Source of the DNA: an uncultured Alloprevotella sp.
Lineage (GTDB): Bacteria; Bacteroidota; Bacteroidia; Bacteroidales; Bacteroidaceae
DNA length: 64,000 bases
Assembly (NCBI GenBank): GCA_944322095.1
Contig: CALUNU010000006.1
Location: 1-64,000 of the forward strand
Reading direction: 5' to 3'
This document shows positions 53,338 to 62,222 of this stretch, piece by piece. Within the stretch, counting starts at the first letter, position 1. Each line of letters opens with the position of its first letter. The notes under the pieces are model-generated. The model did not search any database, was not told where the DNA came from, and worked only from the letters and a program-made list of their open reading frames with translations. Both the position numbers and the translations under genes were made by a program.

Positions 53338-54651
53338 CTATTTTATTTCGATGACATAATCGGGGCACGAACGGTCAATTTCTAGTCCGTAGATTCGGAG
53401 CAGGCCGTTGTGGGCGGTGTGACGCGGCGTACTGTCGTCGGCCAGGGTCCTTACCGAGCGCACGCGGAACGGCACGGGCAGCTCCACCTCCTCCACGTTG
53501 GGCGAGAGCACGTGCAGGAAGAGGCGGTTGCCGCGTCGCGTGGTGACGATGCTGTCGCCCGCGTGCCAGGGGCCGGCCTCGGTGCCATAGATGGTTTCGC
53601 CGTAGCGGGCGAGCCAGCGGCCCATGCTGTCGAGGCGCGTCAGCGACTTTTCGGGCAGGGCCCCGTCGGGTTGCGGGCCCACGTTGAGCAGCAGGTTGGC
53701 CCCCTTGCCTGCCGTGCGGGCCAGCAGGCGGATGAGCGCGGCCGTCGGTTTGTAGCGGCGGTCGGCCACGGCATATCCCCACGAGCCGTTCATCGTCTGG
53801 CACGTTTCGAGCGGCAGGCGCGCCACGGGCTGACCTGCCGAGAGGCCCGCTTTGTTTTCGCCCGGCACGTCGCGTTCGAAGATTTGTATGTCCTCGCCCG
53901 GCAGGGGAGCTATGTGGTGGTTGTTGCCAATGAGGCAGGCCGGTTGCAGGGCGTGGATGTGGTCGTAAAGTTCCTCCATGCGCCAGGCAAAGGCCGTGCT
54001 GTCGCGGTTGTGGTCCCACATGCCGTCCAGCCAGATGCAGTCCACGCGCCCATAGCGCGTGAGTAGTTCGCTGAGCTGCCGTTTCATAAAGTCGAAGTAG
54101 GCGTCATAGTCGGCCTCGCCGGCATGTCCCTTGCCGTGGCCCGTCCATCCCGCGGGATAGTCGGTGCGCGTCCAGTCGATGAGCGAATAGTAGAGGTGGA
54201 AGCCCAGCCCCTGCCGGTGGCATTCGTCGGCCAGTTCGCCCACGATGTCGCGTCCGAAGGGCGTGGCCGCCATGCTGTATGCCGACTGGTCGGTGAGCCA
54301 CATCGAGAAGCCGTCGTGGTGGCGCGAGGTGAGGCACACGTAGCGCGCCCCCGCCTGTTTGAAGGCTGTCACCCACGCCCGTGCGTCGAAGCGGTGGGGA
54401 TAGAACGCCCCGGCCGCCTTGGCATATTCGGCAGGGTCGAGGCCCGCGTTGCTCAGGTACCATTCGCCCTGTCCGAAGAGGCTGTAAATGCCCCAATGCA
54501 GGAAGATGCCGAAGCGGCTCTCGGCAAATTGCTTCCGTGCTTCCCGGTTTTCGGGCGAAGGTTCGTAGGGATCGGCCGCCCGCAGCGGCGCGGCATGCAG
54601 CAGGCAGCCTCCGACGAGCGCGGCCATGCAGATTTTTAGCAGTCGGTTCAT
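53338..54651 (-). CDS. GH29 alpha-L-fucosidase
   Basis: A 437-residue exported glycosidase. Signal peptide MNRLLKICMAALVGGCLLHAAPLRA. Typical GH29 blocks: FGIFLHWGIYSLFGQGEWY, YVCLTSRHHDGFSMW, LGFHLYYSLIDW, and YGRVDCIWLDGMWDHN, in which the Asp of WLDG is the expected nucleophile. LLLNVGPQPDGALPEKS and a C-terminal beta domain complete it. Probable target is host or dietary fucosylated glycans. The start 20 residues into the longest frame is preferred because it yields the signal peptide. Its -7 box TATCTTTG is at 54689-54682. Confidence 0.92.
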   Translation of the reverse strand: MNRLLKICMAALVGGCLLHAAPLRAADPYEPSPENREARKQFAESRFGIFLHWGIYSLFGQGEWYLSNAGLDPAEYAKAAGAFYPHRFDARAWVTAFKQAGARYVCLTSRHHDGFSMWLTDQSAYSMAATPFGRDIVGELADECHRQGLGFHLYYSLIDWTRTDYPAGWTGHGKGHAGEADYDAYFDFMKRQLSELLTRYGRVDCIWLDGMWDHNRDSTAFAWRMEELYDHIHALQPACLIGNNHHIAPLPGEDIQIFERDVPGENKAGLSAGQPVARLPLETCQTMNGSWGYAVADRRYKPTAALIRLLARTAGKGANLLLNVGPQPDGALPEKSLTRLDSMGRWLARYGETIYGTEAGPWHAGDSIVTTRRGNRLFLHVLSPNVEEVELPVPFRVRSVRTLADDSTPRHTAHNGLLRIYGLEIDRSCPDYVIEIK

Positions 54652-54741
54652 GTTTTTGGCTGTTAGATGAAGTGTTTTTTGCAAAGATAGTGCAAGACGA
54701 GAGGAATGCAAAGCGAAAACGGAGTTTTTGCTTTCATTCCC
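54652..54741 (-). promoter_or_regulatory. Promoter region of the fucosidase
   Basis: - strand TATCTTTG at 54689-54682, 31 bp before the ATG. No clear TTG is seen. The repeat array begins about 50 bp further on. Confidence 0.55.
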
Positions 54742-57581
54742 GAGGCGCCGCCTGTCCCGGTGCGTAGCTGATGATGAGGCTGTCGGCCCCGAAGGGGTCG
54801 CACTACTCTATAACCGCGGGTAAGCGCAGCGCACCCGCGGGAGGTGTGCGCCTACAGGATGGGCCCCAAGGGGGTCCAACTGCCGTGCGGTGGTGTGGTC
54901 GCGCGCGTATCGGGCGCTTGGGGCGTCTTGTCCGTGGTGTTGTTCGACCCCTTTGGGGCCGCGAGTGTGAGAGGTAGTCTGCGGTCCGCGGGTTCGCCAT
55001 GCTCACCCGCGGTTACAGATTAGTTCGGCCCTTGTAGGGCCGCATGACTTCCTGCGCTTCGTCGCCGGCCGCACTGCGGGTCTGCATGTCTCCCCGCGCT
55101 TCGTCGCCGCCGCACTGCGGAGCTGCATGCCTCCCTGCGTTTCGCTGCCGGCTGTCCCGGTGCGTAGCTGATGGTGAGGCTGTCGGCCCCGCAGGGGTCG
55201 CACTACTCTATAGCCGCGGGTAAGCGTAGCGCACCCGCGGGAGGTGTGCGCCCACAGGATGGGCCCCAAGGGGGTCCAACCGTCGTGCGGTGGTGTGGTC
55301 GCGCGTGTATCGGGTGCTTGGGGCGTCCTGTCCGTGGTGTTGTTCGACCCCTTTGGGGCCGTGAGTGTGAGGGGTAGTCTGTGGTCCGCGGGTTCGCCAT
55401 GCTCACCCGCGGTTACAGATTAGTTCGGCCCCTATAGGGCCGCATGCCTCTCTGCGTTTCGGTGTCTGCCACACTGTGGGGCCGCATGGTTCTCTGCGCT
55501 TCGTCGCCGGCCGCACTGTGGGTCCGCATGCCTCCCTGCACTTCGGAGTCTGCTGCACTGCGGGTCCGCATGTCTCCCCGCGCTTCGCTGTCGGCTGTCC
55601 CGGTGCGTAGCTGATGGTGAGGCTGTCGGCCCCGTAGGGGTCGCACTACTCTATAACCGCGGGTAAGCGCAGCGCACCCGCGGGAGGTGTGCGCCCACAG
55701 GATGGGCCCCAAGGGGGTCCAACTGCCGTGCGGTGGTGTGGTCGCGCGTGTATCGGGCGCTGGGGGCGTCTTGTCCGTGGTGTTGTTCGACCCCTTTGGG
55801 GCCGCGAGCGTGAGGGGGTAGTCTGCGGTCCGCGGGTTCGCCATGCTCACCCGCGGTTACAGATTAGTTCGGCCCCTATAGGGCCGCATGCCTCTCTGCG
55901 TTTCGCTGTCGGCTGTCTCGCTGCAGAGCTGATGATGAGGCTGTCGGCCCCGCAGGGGTCGCACTACTCTATAGCCGCGGGTAAGCGTAGCGCACCCGCG
56001 GGAGGTGTGCGCCTACAGGATGGGCCCCAAGGGGGTCCAACTGCCGTGCGGTGGTGTGGTCGCGCGCGTATCGGGCGCTTGGGGCGTCTTGTCCGTGGTG
56101 TTGTTCGACCCCTTTGGGGCCGCGAGCGTGAGGGGGGAGTCTGCGGTCCGCGGGTTCGCCATGCTCACCCGCGGTTACAGATTAGTTCGGCCCTTGTAGG
56201 GCCGCATGCCTCTCTGCGTTTCGCTGCCGGTTGCACTGTGGGGCCGCATGCCTCTCTGCGTTTCGCTGCCGGTTGCACTGTGGGGCCGCATGCCTCTCTG
56301 CGTTTCGTCGCTGGCCGCACTGCGGAGCCGCATATCTCCCTGCGCTTCGATGCCTGTCGCACTGCGGAGCCGCATATCTCCCTGCGCTTCGGAGTCTGCT
56401 GCACTGCGGGTCCGCATGTCTCCCCGCGCTTCGCTGTCGGCTGTCCCGCTGCGAGCTGATGATGAGGCTGTCGGCCCCGAAGGGGTCGCACTACTCTATA
56501 ACCGCGGGTAAGCGCAGCGCACCCGCGGGAGGCATGTGCATACAAGTTGGGCCCCAAGGGGGTCCAACCGTCGTGCGGTGGTATGGTCGCGCGTGTATCG
56601 GGTGCTTGGGGCGTCCTGTCCGTGGTGTTGTTCGACCCCTTTGGGGCCGTGAGTGTGAGGGGTAGTCTGTGGTCCGCGGGTTCGCCATGCTCACCCGCGG
56701 TTACAGATTAGTTCGGCCCCTATAGGGCCGCATGCCTCTCTGCGTTTCGGTGTCTGCCACACTGTGGGGCCGCATGGTTCTCTGCGCTTCGTCGCCGGCC
56801 GCACTGTGGGTCCGCATGCCTCCCTGCGCTTCGGAGTCTGCCGCACTGCGGAGCTGCATGACTTCCTGCGCTTCGGCGCCGCCTGTCCCGGTGCGTAGCT
56901 GATGATGAGGCAGTCGGCCCCGCAGGGGTCGCACTACTCTATAACCGCGGGTAAGCGCAGCGCACCCGCGGGAGGTGTGCGCCTACAGGATGGGCCCCAA
57001 GGGGGTCCAACTGCCGTGCGGTGGTGTGGTCGCGCGCGTATCGGGCGCTTGGGGCGTCTTGTCCGTGGTGTTGTTCGACCCCTTTGGGGCCGTGAGTGTG
57101 AGGGGGTAGTCTGCGGTCCGCGGGTTCGCCATGCTCACCCGCGGTTACAGATTAGTTCGGCCCTTATAGGGCCGCATGCCTCTCTGCGTTTCGGTGTCTG
57201 CCACACTGCGGGTCTGCATGCCTCCCCGCGCTTCGTCGCCGGCCGCACTGCGGAGCCGCATGACTTCCTGCGCTTCGTCGCCGGCCACACTGCGGAGCCG
57301 CATGACTTCCTGCGCTTCGATGCCTGTCGCACTGCGGAGCCGCATATCTCCCTGCGCTTCGGAGTCTGCTGCACTGCGGGTCCGCATGTCTCCCCGCGCT
57401 TCGCTGTCGGCTGTCCCGCTGCGAGCTGATGATGAGGCTGTCGGCCCCGCAGGGGTCGCACTACTCTATAACCGCGGGTAAGCGCAGCGCACCCGCGGGA
57501 GGTGTGCGTCCACAGGATGGGCCCCAAGGGGGTCCAACCGCCGTGCGGGGGTGTGGTTGCGCGTGTATCGGGCGCTGGGGG
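54742..57581. repeat. Hierarchical repeat array: 7 paired-palindrome modules and 42-bp repeats
   Basis: Seven copies of a ~275-bp module, starting at about 54769, 55169, 55614, 55932, 56459, 56901 and 57428; the last is cut off near 57581. Each complete module is bounded by an inverted pair of 56-bp double hairpins. Left members (-): 54785, 55185, 55628, 55946, 56473, 56916, 57443. Right members (+): 54986, 55386, 55830, 56148, 56674, 57118. Inside are a GGGCCCCaagGGGGTCC and a GACCCCtttGGGGCC hairpin. Modules are joined by runs of a 42-bp repeat (GCCGCATGCCTCTCTGCGTT and on) at 55039-55168, 55439-55613, 55883-55931, 56201-56458, 56727-56900 and 57171-57427, with 3, 4, 1, 6, 4 and 6 copies. 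Many frames are open in all copies; none looks like a gene. Confidence 0.93.
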
Positions 57582-57654
57582 CCGGCAGCGGTCGATAGCC
57601 GGACTGCGAACGCTCCGTGAGTGGGCTGTTTCGGGACGGACGGGTCGTTGCGCG

Positions 57655-57800
57655 GCGGCGCGGTGGGGCGTTTTTGCCGATCCATGGGATGCCTCGGCCG
57701 ATCCATGGGATGGAATCGCGATTCCATGGGGTGTTTCCACGATTCCATGGGATGTTTCCAGCCGACCCATGGCCTGTTTCGTGCGGAAAATGCGGACGTT
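57655..57800. repeat. Degenerate relative of the dispersed element
   Basis: At least four closely spaced copies of CGATCCATGGGATG or CGATTCCATGGGATG alternate with CGGCC and TGTTTC, including the palindrome GGAATCGCGATTCC. This is the central palindromic block of the dispersed element without its ends. It begins about 75 bp after the truncated seventh module. The remaining 57800-58126 region is GC-rich, without a gene, except for a -7 box TAATTTTG at 58089-58096. Confidence 0.7.
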
Positions 57801-58126
57801 TGCCCCACGAATTGCCATCTCCACCGCTCAAAACGCCACAAAACGCCGCGGCGGCGCGTTCCGTCGGCCGGCGCCGGCGGGGCAAAAGGCGGTTTGTCCG
57901 CTCTATTTGGGCCGCGCGGGCATGTCGCAATTTTTTGGAAAATTGCCCCTCGCGCCCCCTCGCGCGGTGCCGCTGCGGGCAGCCCTGCCCCGCCCCGTGC
58001 GCCGCCCGTCGCCGTGCCGCGGCGGGGCCTGCCGGTGGCGTGTGCCGTTTTTTAACGCGCGCGGGCCTTATTATCTGTGGAAAATGCCTAATTTTGCAAG
58101 CTCTTAAACGATAAAACTTTACAACG

Positions 58127-58615
58127 ATGAAAAGAACTCTGTTGCTCTCCGCCCTGCTTCTTGCGGGCATAGCCGTGGCTCACGCCCAGCTCCCCTCCGT
58201 CTCGCTGAAAAGCATCGACGGAAAGACCGTCGACACCGCCAAGCTCGAAAACGGTGGCAAGCCGTTCATCATCAGCTTCTTCGCCACGTGGTGCAAACCC
58301 TGCAACCGCGAGCTCAACGCCATCCACGAGGTGTACCCCGACTGGCAGGACGAGACGGGCGTGAAGGTGGTGGCCGTATCCATCGACCAGGCGCAGAACA
58401 TCCAGAAGGTGAAACCCCTCGTCGACAGCAACGGGTGGGAATATGAGGTGCTGCTCGATCCCAACGGCGACTTCAAGCGCGCCATGGGCGTCAACATGAT
58501 ACCCCACGTCTTCATCGTCGACGGAGAGGGCAAGATCGTCGAGTCGCGCAGCGGCTACACCGAGGGTGGCGAGGCCCATCTCATCGAAAAGGTGCGCGAA
58601 CTGCTCGCCAAATAA
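58127..58615 (+). CDS. Exported TlpA-like thioredoxin-fold protein
   Basis: A 162-residue periplasmic protein: signal peptide MKRTLLLSALLLAGIAVAHA, then a TlpA/ResA-type thioredoxin fold with the full redox site ATWCKPC at about 49-55, VVAVSIDQAQN and cis-Pro in MIPHVFIVDGEG. It probably reduces or isomerises disulfides of exported proteins. It heads an operon with the DUF6029 barrel (46 bp), an Omp28 lipoprotein with a CxxC, and a sorting-tail protein. The grouping suggests that thiol exchange serves these surface proteins. A -7 box is at 58089-58096. Confidence 0.9.
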   Translation: MKRTLLLSALLLAGIAVAHAQLPSVSLKSIDGKTVDTAKLENGGKPFIISFFATWCKPCNRELNAIHEVYPDWQDETGVKVVAVSIDQAQNIQKVKPLVDSNGWEYEVLLDPNGDFKRAMGVNMIPHVFIVDGEGKIVESRSGYTEGGEAHLIEKVRELLAK

Positions 58616-58660
58616 CCCGCCGGTGCAACGGTCCATTCATCTCACACACAGACAAGACGC

Positions 58661-60394
58661 ATGACAAAACCCATACGCACCGCCCTCGTGGGCTGCTGCC
58701 TGGCTGCCGCGCTGCCCGCCATGGGGCAGGACGACGGCCGCAAGTGGTCGCTCACGGGGAGCGTACAGAGCGACGTGCTCATCCCCCAGGAGGACGAGAA
58801 AATCAACACCGGCGAATACAGCGACTGGGGCCTGACCAACACCTACGCAGAGCTCCACGTCCTTAATAAATACGTGCAGGCTGGCGCCCGCTTCGAATTT
58901 ACCGAATGGCCCCTCCCGGGCTTCGAGAACGACTTCAAGGGCTGGGGCGTTCCCTACTTTTATATCACGGGAAAATACAAGGGCTTTGAGCTCACGGCCG
59001 GCGACTTCTACGACCAGTTTGGCTCGGGCCTCATCTTCCGCACCTACGAGGAGCGCAGCCTGGGCATCGACAACAGCCTGCGCGGCGGACGCCTCGTCAT
59101 GAAGCCCCTGAAAGGCGTGAGCTTCAAGCTGCTGGGCGGCCAGCAGCGCCGCTACTGGACGCGCAACGACGCGTGGATCTACGGCGGCGACGTGGAGCTC
59201 AACGTCGACCAGTGGTTTAAGCGCATGCAGGAGAGCGGAACGTATCTGACCCTCGGCGCTTCGGCCGTCAACAAGCACGAGGGCGACGAGAACATCATGA
59301 CCATCCGCCCCACGGGCGAGACGGACGAGTTTGGCGACGCCGTACAGGGGCTCTACAAGCTCAACCTGCCCAAGGATGTGGCCGCCTTTGACGTGCGGGC
59401 CAACTTGCAGAAGGGCGACTACAACCTGCTCGTCGAGTATGCCCGCAAGGCGCAGGATCCGTCGTTCGACAACGGCTACATCTACCGCCCCGGCCAGGCC
59501 CTGCTGCTCTCGGGCTCGTGGTCGCGCCGCGGCGCCAGCGTGCTGCTCCAAGCCAAGCGCAGCGAAAACATGGCCTACCGCAGTTCCCGCTCGATGGAGG
59601 GCACCTCGTCGTTCATCAATCACCTGCCAGCCTTCTCGCAGCAACAGACCTACGCCCTGGCCGCGCTCTACCCCTACGCCACGCAGAACGCCCTGGGCGA
59701 ATGGGCCTTCCAGGCCGAGGCCGCCTATACCTTCAAGCGCAACACGCCGCTGGGCGGACGCTACGGCACGAAAATCAAGGCCAACTTCTCGCACATCCGC
59801 TCCATCGACCGCCAGCCCGTCGAGGGCGTGGCCGATCTCACAGACCGCGAGCAGACGATGGGCACCGACGGCTACACGTCGAAGTTCTTCAAAATGGGCG
59901 ACGAAGTCTACTACCAGGACATCAACGTGCAGCTGGAAAAGAAACTCTCGCGCGACTTCAAGCTCAACCTCATGTATATGCACCAGCGCTACAACCAGAC
60001 GGTCGTTGAGGGCCACGGCGGCACCGTGCGCAGCCACATAGCCATCGCCGAGGGCAAGTATCAGATCAACGACAAGCTCACGCTGCGCGCCGAGGCCCAG
60101 TATCTGCACACGGAGCAGGACCAGAAGGACTGGTGGTATGGCCTCGTGGAGCTCAGCGTGCTGCCCTCGCTGATGTTCACCGTGTCCGACATGTACAACG
60201 CCCACGTGGAGGGCGCCGACGGCGCGGAGCGCAAGGTTCACTACTACATGGTTTCGGGCACCTACACCCACAAATCGCACCGTTTGCAGGTGGGCTATGG
60301 CAAAACGCGCGCAGGCTACAACTGCTCGGGCGGCGTTTGCCGCTGGGTACCCGCCAGCAAGGGCGTGCAGCTTTCGTACAACTACAATTTCTAA
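58661..60394 (+). CDS. DUF6029-type outer-membrane beta-barrel protein
   Basis: A 577-residue protein with a signal peptide (MTKPIRTALVGCCLAAALPAMG) and many amphipathic strands rich in aromatic residues ending in YNYNF, as expected for an outer-membrane barrel. Blocks such as YFYITGKYKGFELTAGDFYDQFGSGLIFRTYEERSLGIDNSLRG are strongly reminiscent of the DUF6029 family, known only from Bacteroidetes. The function is unknown. It is 46 bp after the thioredoxin gene and 10 bp before the Omp28 gene, in one operon. Assignment to DUF6029 is from memory of the family pattern. Confidence 0.75.
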   Translation: MTKPIRTALVGCCLAAALPAMGQDDGRKWSLTGSVQSDVLIPQEDEKINTGEYSDWGLTNTYAELHVLNKYVQAGARFEFTEWPLPGFENDFKGWGVPYFYITGKYKGFELTAGDFYDQFGSGLIFRTYEERSLGIDNSLRGGRLVMKPLKGVSFKLLGGQQRRYWTRNDAWIYGGDVELNVDQWFKRMQESGTYLTLGASAVNKHEGDENIMTIRPTGETDEFGDAVQGLYKLNLPKDVAAFDVRANLQKGDYNLLVEYARKAQDPSFDNGYIYRPGQALLLSGSWSRRGASVLLQAKRSENMAYRSSRSMEGTSSFINHLPAFSQQQTYALAALYPYATQNALGEWAFQAEAAYTFKRNTPLGGRYGTKIKANFSHIRSIDRQPVEGVADLTDREQTMGTDGYTSKFFKMGDEVYYQDINVQLEKKLSRDFKLNLMYMHQRYNQTVVEGHGGTVRSHIAIAEGKYQINDKLTLRAEAQYLHTEQDQKDWWYGLVELSVLPSLMFTVSDMYNAHVEGADGAERKVHYYMVSGTYTHKSHRLQVGYGKTRAGYNCSGGVCRWVPASKGVQLSYNYNF

Positions 60395-60404
60395 CGGAAA
60401 AGGC

Positions 60405-61208
60405 ATGAAAATACCACTGACATATCTCTGCACCGCAGCCCTGGCGCTGACGCTCATCGCCTGCGACGAGGTGGACGAGGGCGAACGCTTTGAACCCGTC
60501 GAGGACTTTACGCCGCGCAAGAACGTGCTCATCGAAGATTTCACGGGACAGCGCTGCAACAACTGCCCCCGCGCCACCAACACCATCGCTGCCATGCAGC
60601 AGCTCTTCGGCGAGGAGCACGTCGTGGCCGTGGGCATCCACGGCGGACCCCTCTCGCTGCCCGCACCGGCCGGCCTGGCCACGCCGACGGCAGCCGAATA
60701 TATAGCCCGCTGGGGCGTGGAGAGCTATCCCTCGGGCGTCATCGACCGCACGGGCGGCACGCAGCTTTACACGGCGTGGACAGCAGCCGTGCTCGAACGC
60801 CTGCAAATGGAGCCGGCCGTCGACATCAGCGTGACGCCCGCCTACGACGCCGCCACGCGCAGCCTCAGCATCAGCGTGGCCACGACGGGACGCACCGGGG
60901 CTGCCGGGCAGCTCTCGGTATGGCTCGTGGAGAACGGCATCACGGGCTATCAGCTCATGCCCACGGGCCAGAGCAACCTGCAATACGTGCACAACCACGT
61001 GTTCCGCACGGCCGTCAACGGCACGTGGGGCGAGGACGTGGCCGTTGCCCCCGGCGCCACCGACACGAAGACCTACACCGTCACGCTCGACGCCGCATGG
61101 AAGGCCGAGAACATGGCCGTCGTGGCCTTTGTGAGCAACGACCAAGAGGGCGTGCTCCAAGTGGTGCAGCAGCCCCTGGCCGCCAACAACAGCGAAACTC
61201 AGGAATAA
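60405..61208 (+). CDS. Omp28-related lipoprotein
   Basis: A 267-residue lipoprotein. Signal peptide MKIPLTYLCTAALALTLIAC with lipobox Cys20. Residues about 42-160 form a thioredoxin-like domain with the motif FTGQRCNNCPRA, so a redox-capable CxxC is present, then GVESYPSGVIDRTGG. The C-terminal half is beta-sandwich-like. Omp28 was first described as an outer-membrane protein of Porphyromonas gingivalis. The start follows the barrel gene by 10 bp. The upstream in-frame extension inside the barrel gene was rejected. Confidence 0.88.
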   Translation: MKIPLTYLCTAALALTLIACDEVDEGERFEPVEDFTPRKNVLIEDFTGQRCNNCPRATNTIAAMQQLFGEEHVVAVGIHGGPLSLPAPAGLATPTAAEYIARWGVESYPSGVIDRTGGTQLYTAWTAAVLERLQMEPAVDISVTPAYDAATRSLSISVATTGRTGAAGQLSVWLVENGITGYQLMPTGQSNLQYVHNHVFRTAVNGTWGEDVAVAPGATDTKTYTVTLDAAWKAENMAVVAFVSNDQEGVLQVVQQPLAANNSETQE

Positions 61209-61226
61209 ACAATACAACAACCCATT

Positions 61227-61889
61227 ATGAAGAAAATCTTTACGCTTCTTTTTGCAGCCATGGCCCTCTTCACGGCCAAGGCACAGGTGAACATCACGTT
61301 CAACGGCCAGACGGTCAACAATGGCGACGTGCTTGAACTTCAGCCCACGTTGCTTGACCTTGGTGGAGGCTATACCATTCTGGAATGGCCTTTTGATCCT
61401 ACATTCACCAACGCTGGTAGCTCGGCAACGAACCTGAATGTCGTCGTAACAAAGGACTATACTGATGGTCCCGGGCTTAATTGGTGTGGCATCACGACGG
61501 ATTGTATGCCTATTTCGGGAAGCAGCGAAACGCGCACCACCACGCTTCAGCCCGGCGGTATGACGACGTTGCATTTATATCCATTAATTGAGCCGACGGA
61601 AAGCGTTGACTGCACGGCTTCTGTGCAGGTGATGGCGGGGCTCAACGTATTGTCGTTCAAAGTTCACTTCGTTTACCAGAGCACTGCGGGCATCGACGGA
61701 CTGACGGCCGAGACAGCAGGTGCCAAGGCCGTAGAGGGCGGCATCGCCCTGCCCGCCGGGCCGTGGGCCGTTTACACGGTGGACGGGCGCCTCGTGGCCA
61801 AAGGCAGCGACGCCGGCACGAAGCTGTTGCCGCGCGGCATTTACGTCGTGAAGTGCGGCACGACGAGCCAGAAGCTCCTGGTCGACTGA
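61227..61889 (+). CDS. Secreted protein with type IX sorting tail
   Basis: A 220-residue exported protein with a signal peptide (MKKIFTLLFAAMALFTAKA), a beta-rich body of about 20-155 with two cysteines near 90 and 95 (WCGITTDC), and a C-terminal sorting domain of about 160-220 (WAVYTVDGRLVAKGSDAGTK then LLPRGIYVVKCGTTSQKLLV). No enzymatic motif. The body (about 61330-61680) is visibly less GC-rich than the two ends and the neighbouring genes, which suggests domain replacement or faster evolution. Last gene of the thioredoxin/DUF6029/Omp28 operon, 18 bp after Omp28. Confidence 0.82.
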   Translation: MKKIFTLLFAAMALFTAKAQVNITFNGQTVNNGDVLELQPTLLDLGGGYTILEWPFDPTFTNAGSSATNLNVVVTKDYTDGPGLNWCGITTDCMPISGSSETRTTTLQPGGMTTLHLYPLIEPTESVDCTASVQVMAGLNVLSFKVHFVYQSTAGIDGLTAETAGAKAVEGGIALPAGPWAVYTVDGRLVAKGSDAGTKLLPRGIYVVKCGTTSQKLLVD

Positions 61890-61915
61890 GCGCGGCACCA
61901 CTGACGATATACACC

Positions 61916-61949
61916 AAAGGGGGCAGCGGAACGTTCCGCTGCCCCCTTT
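61916..61949. terminator. 34-bp perfect palindrome, bidirectional terminator
   Basis: AAAGGGGGCAGCGGAAC and its exact complement meet without a spacer. It lies between the convergent sorting-tail and YqaE-like genes and has A and T runs on the outside, so it can terminate both. Confidence 0.88.
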
Positions 61950-61973
61950 CTTCGTCCCCGGTGGGGAGAGGCG

Positions 61974-62132
61974 TCAGTTCGACTTGTTGTTCAGGATGAC
62001 CAGGGCCGCTATCACTCCCGGCACCCATCCGCACAACGTCAGCAGGGCGACGATGAGCACCGACCCGCAGCCGCGGTCGAGCACGGCGAGAGGTGGGAAG
62101 ATAATGGCCAGAATAACTCTCAGACAGGACAT
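61974..62132 (-). CDS. YqaE/Pmp3 family small membrane protein
   Basis: A 52-residue hydrophobic peptide read on the - strand, starting MSCLRVILAIIFPPLAVLDR and ending VIAALVILNNKSN. Both family features are present: the IIFPPLAVLDRGCG stretch of the first helix and the second helix with TLCGWVPGVIAAL. Members (UPF0057, stress-induced Pmp3/YqaE) are two-helix membrane proteins linked to membrane potential and salt or cold stress. A TATCTTTG box lies at 62162-62155. Confidence 0.88.
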   Translation of the reverse strand: MSCLRVILAIIFPPLAVLDRGCGSVLIVALLTLCGWVPGVIAALVILNNKSN

Positions 62133-62222
62133 AGCTTTTCGTTGGTTTATCCCGCAAAGATAGCGAAAGGCGCAGAGAAATCTTGTATTCTTGAAATCAA
62201 AATCGTGTGCCCCCGGTCGTTG

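Noticed and set aside
55039..57427. CRISPR array for the 42-bp repeats
   Set aside because: The repeats are directly contiguous with no unique spacers, interrupted only by ~275-bp modules, and no cas genes are present.
54771..57481. Many repeated frames of 60-230 residues in the array
   Set aside because: They follow the repeat period on both strands, differ only as the DNA differs, and have no start signals or domain pattern.
61584..62157. Frames antisense to the sorting-tail gene and YqaE-like gene
   Set aside because: They overlap better-supported genes and lack any recognisable pattern.
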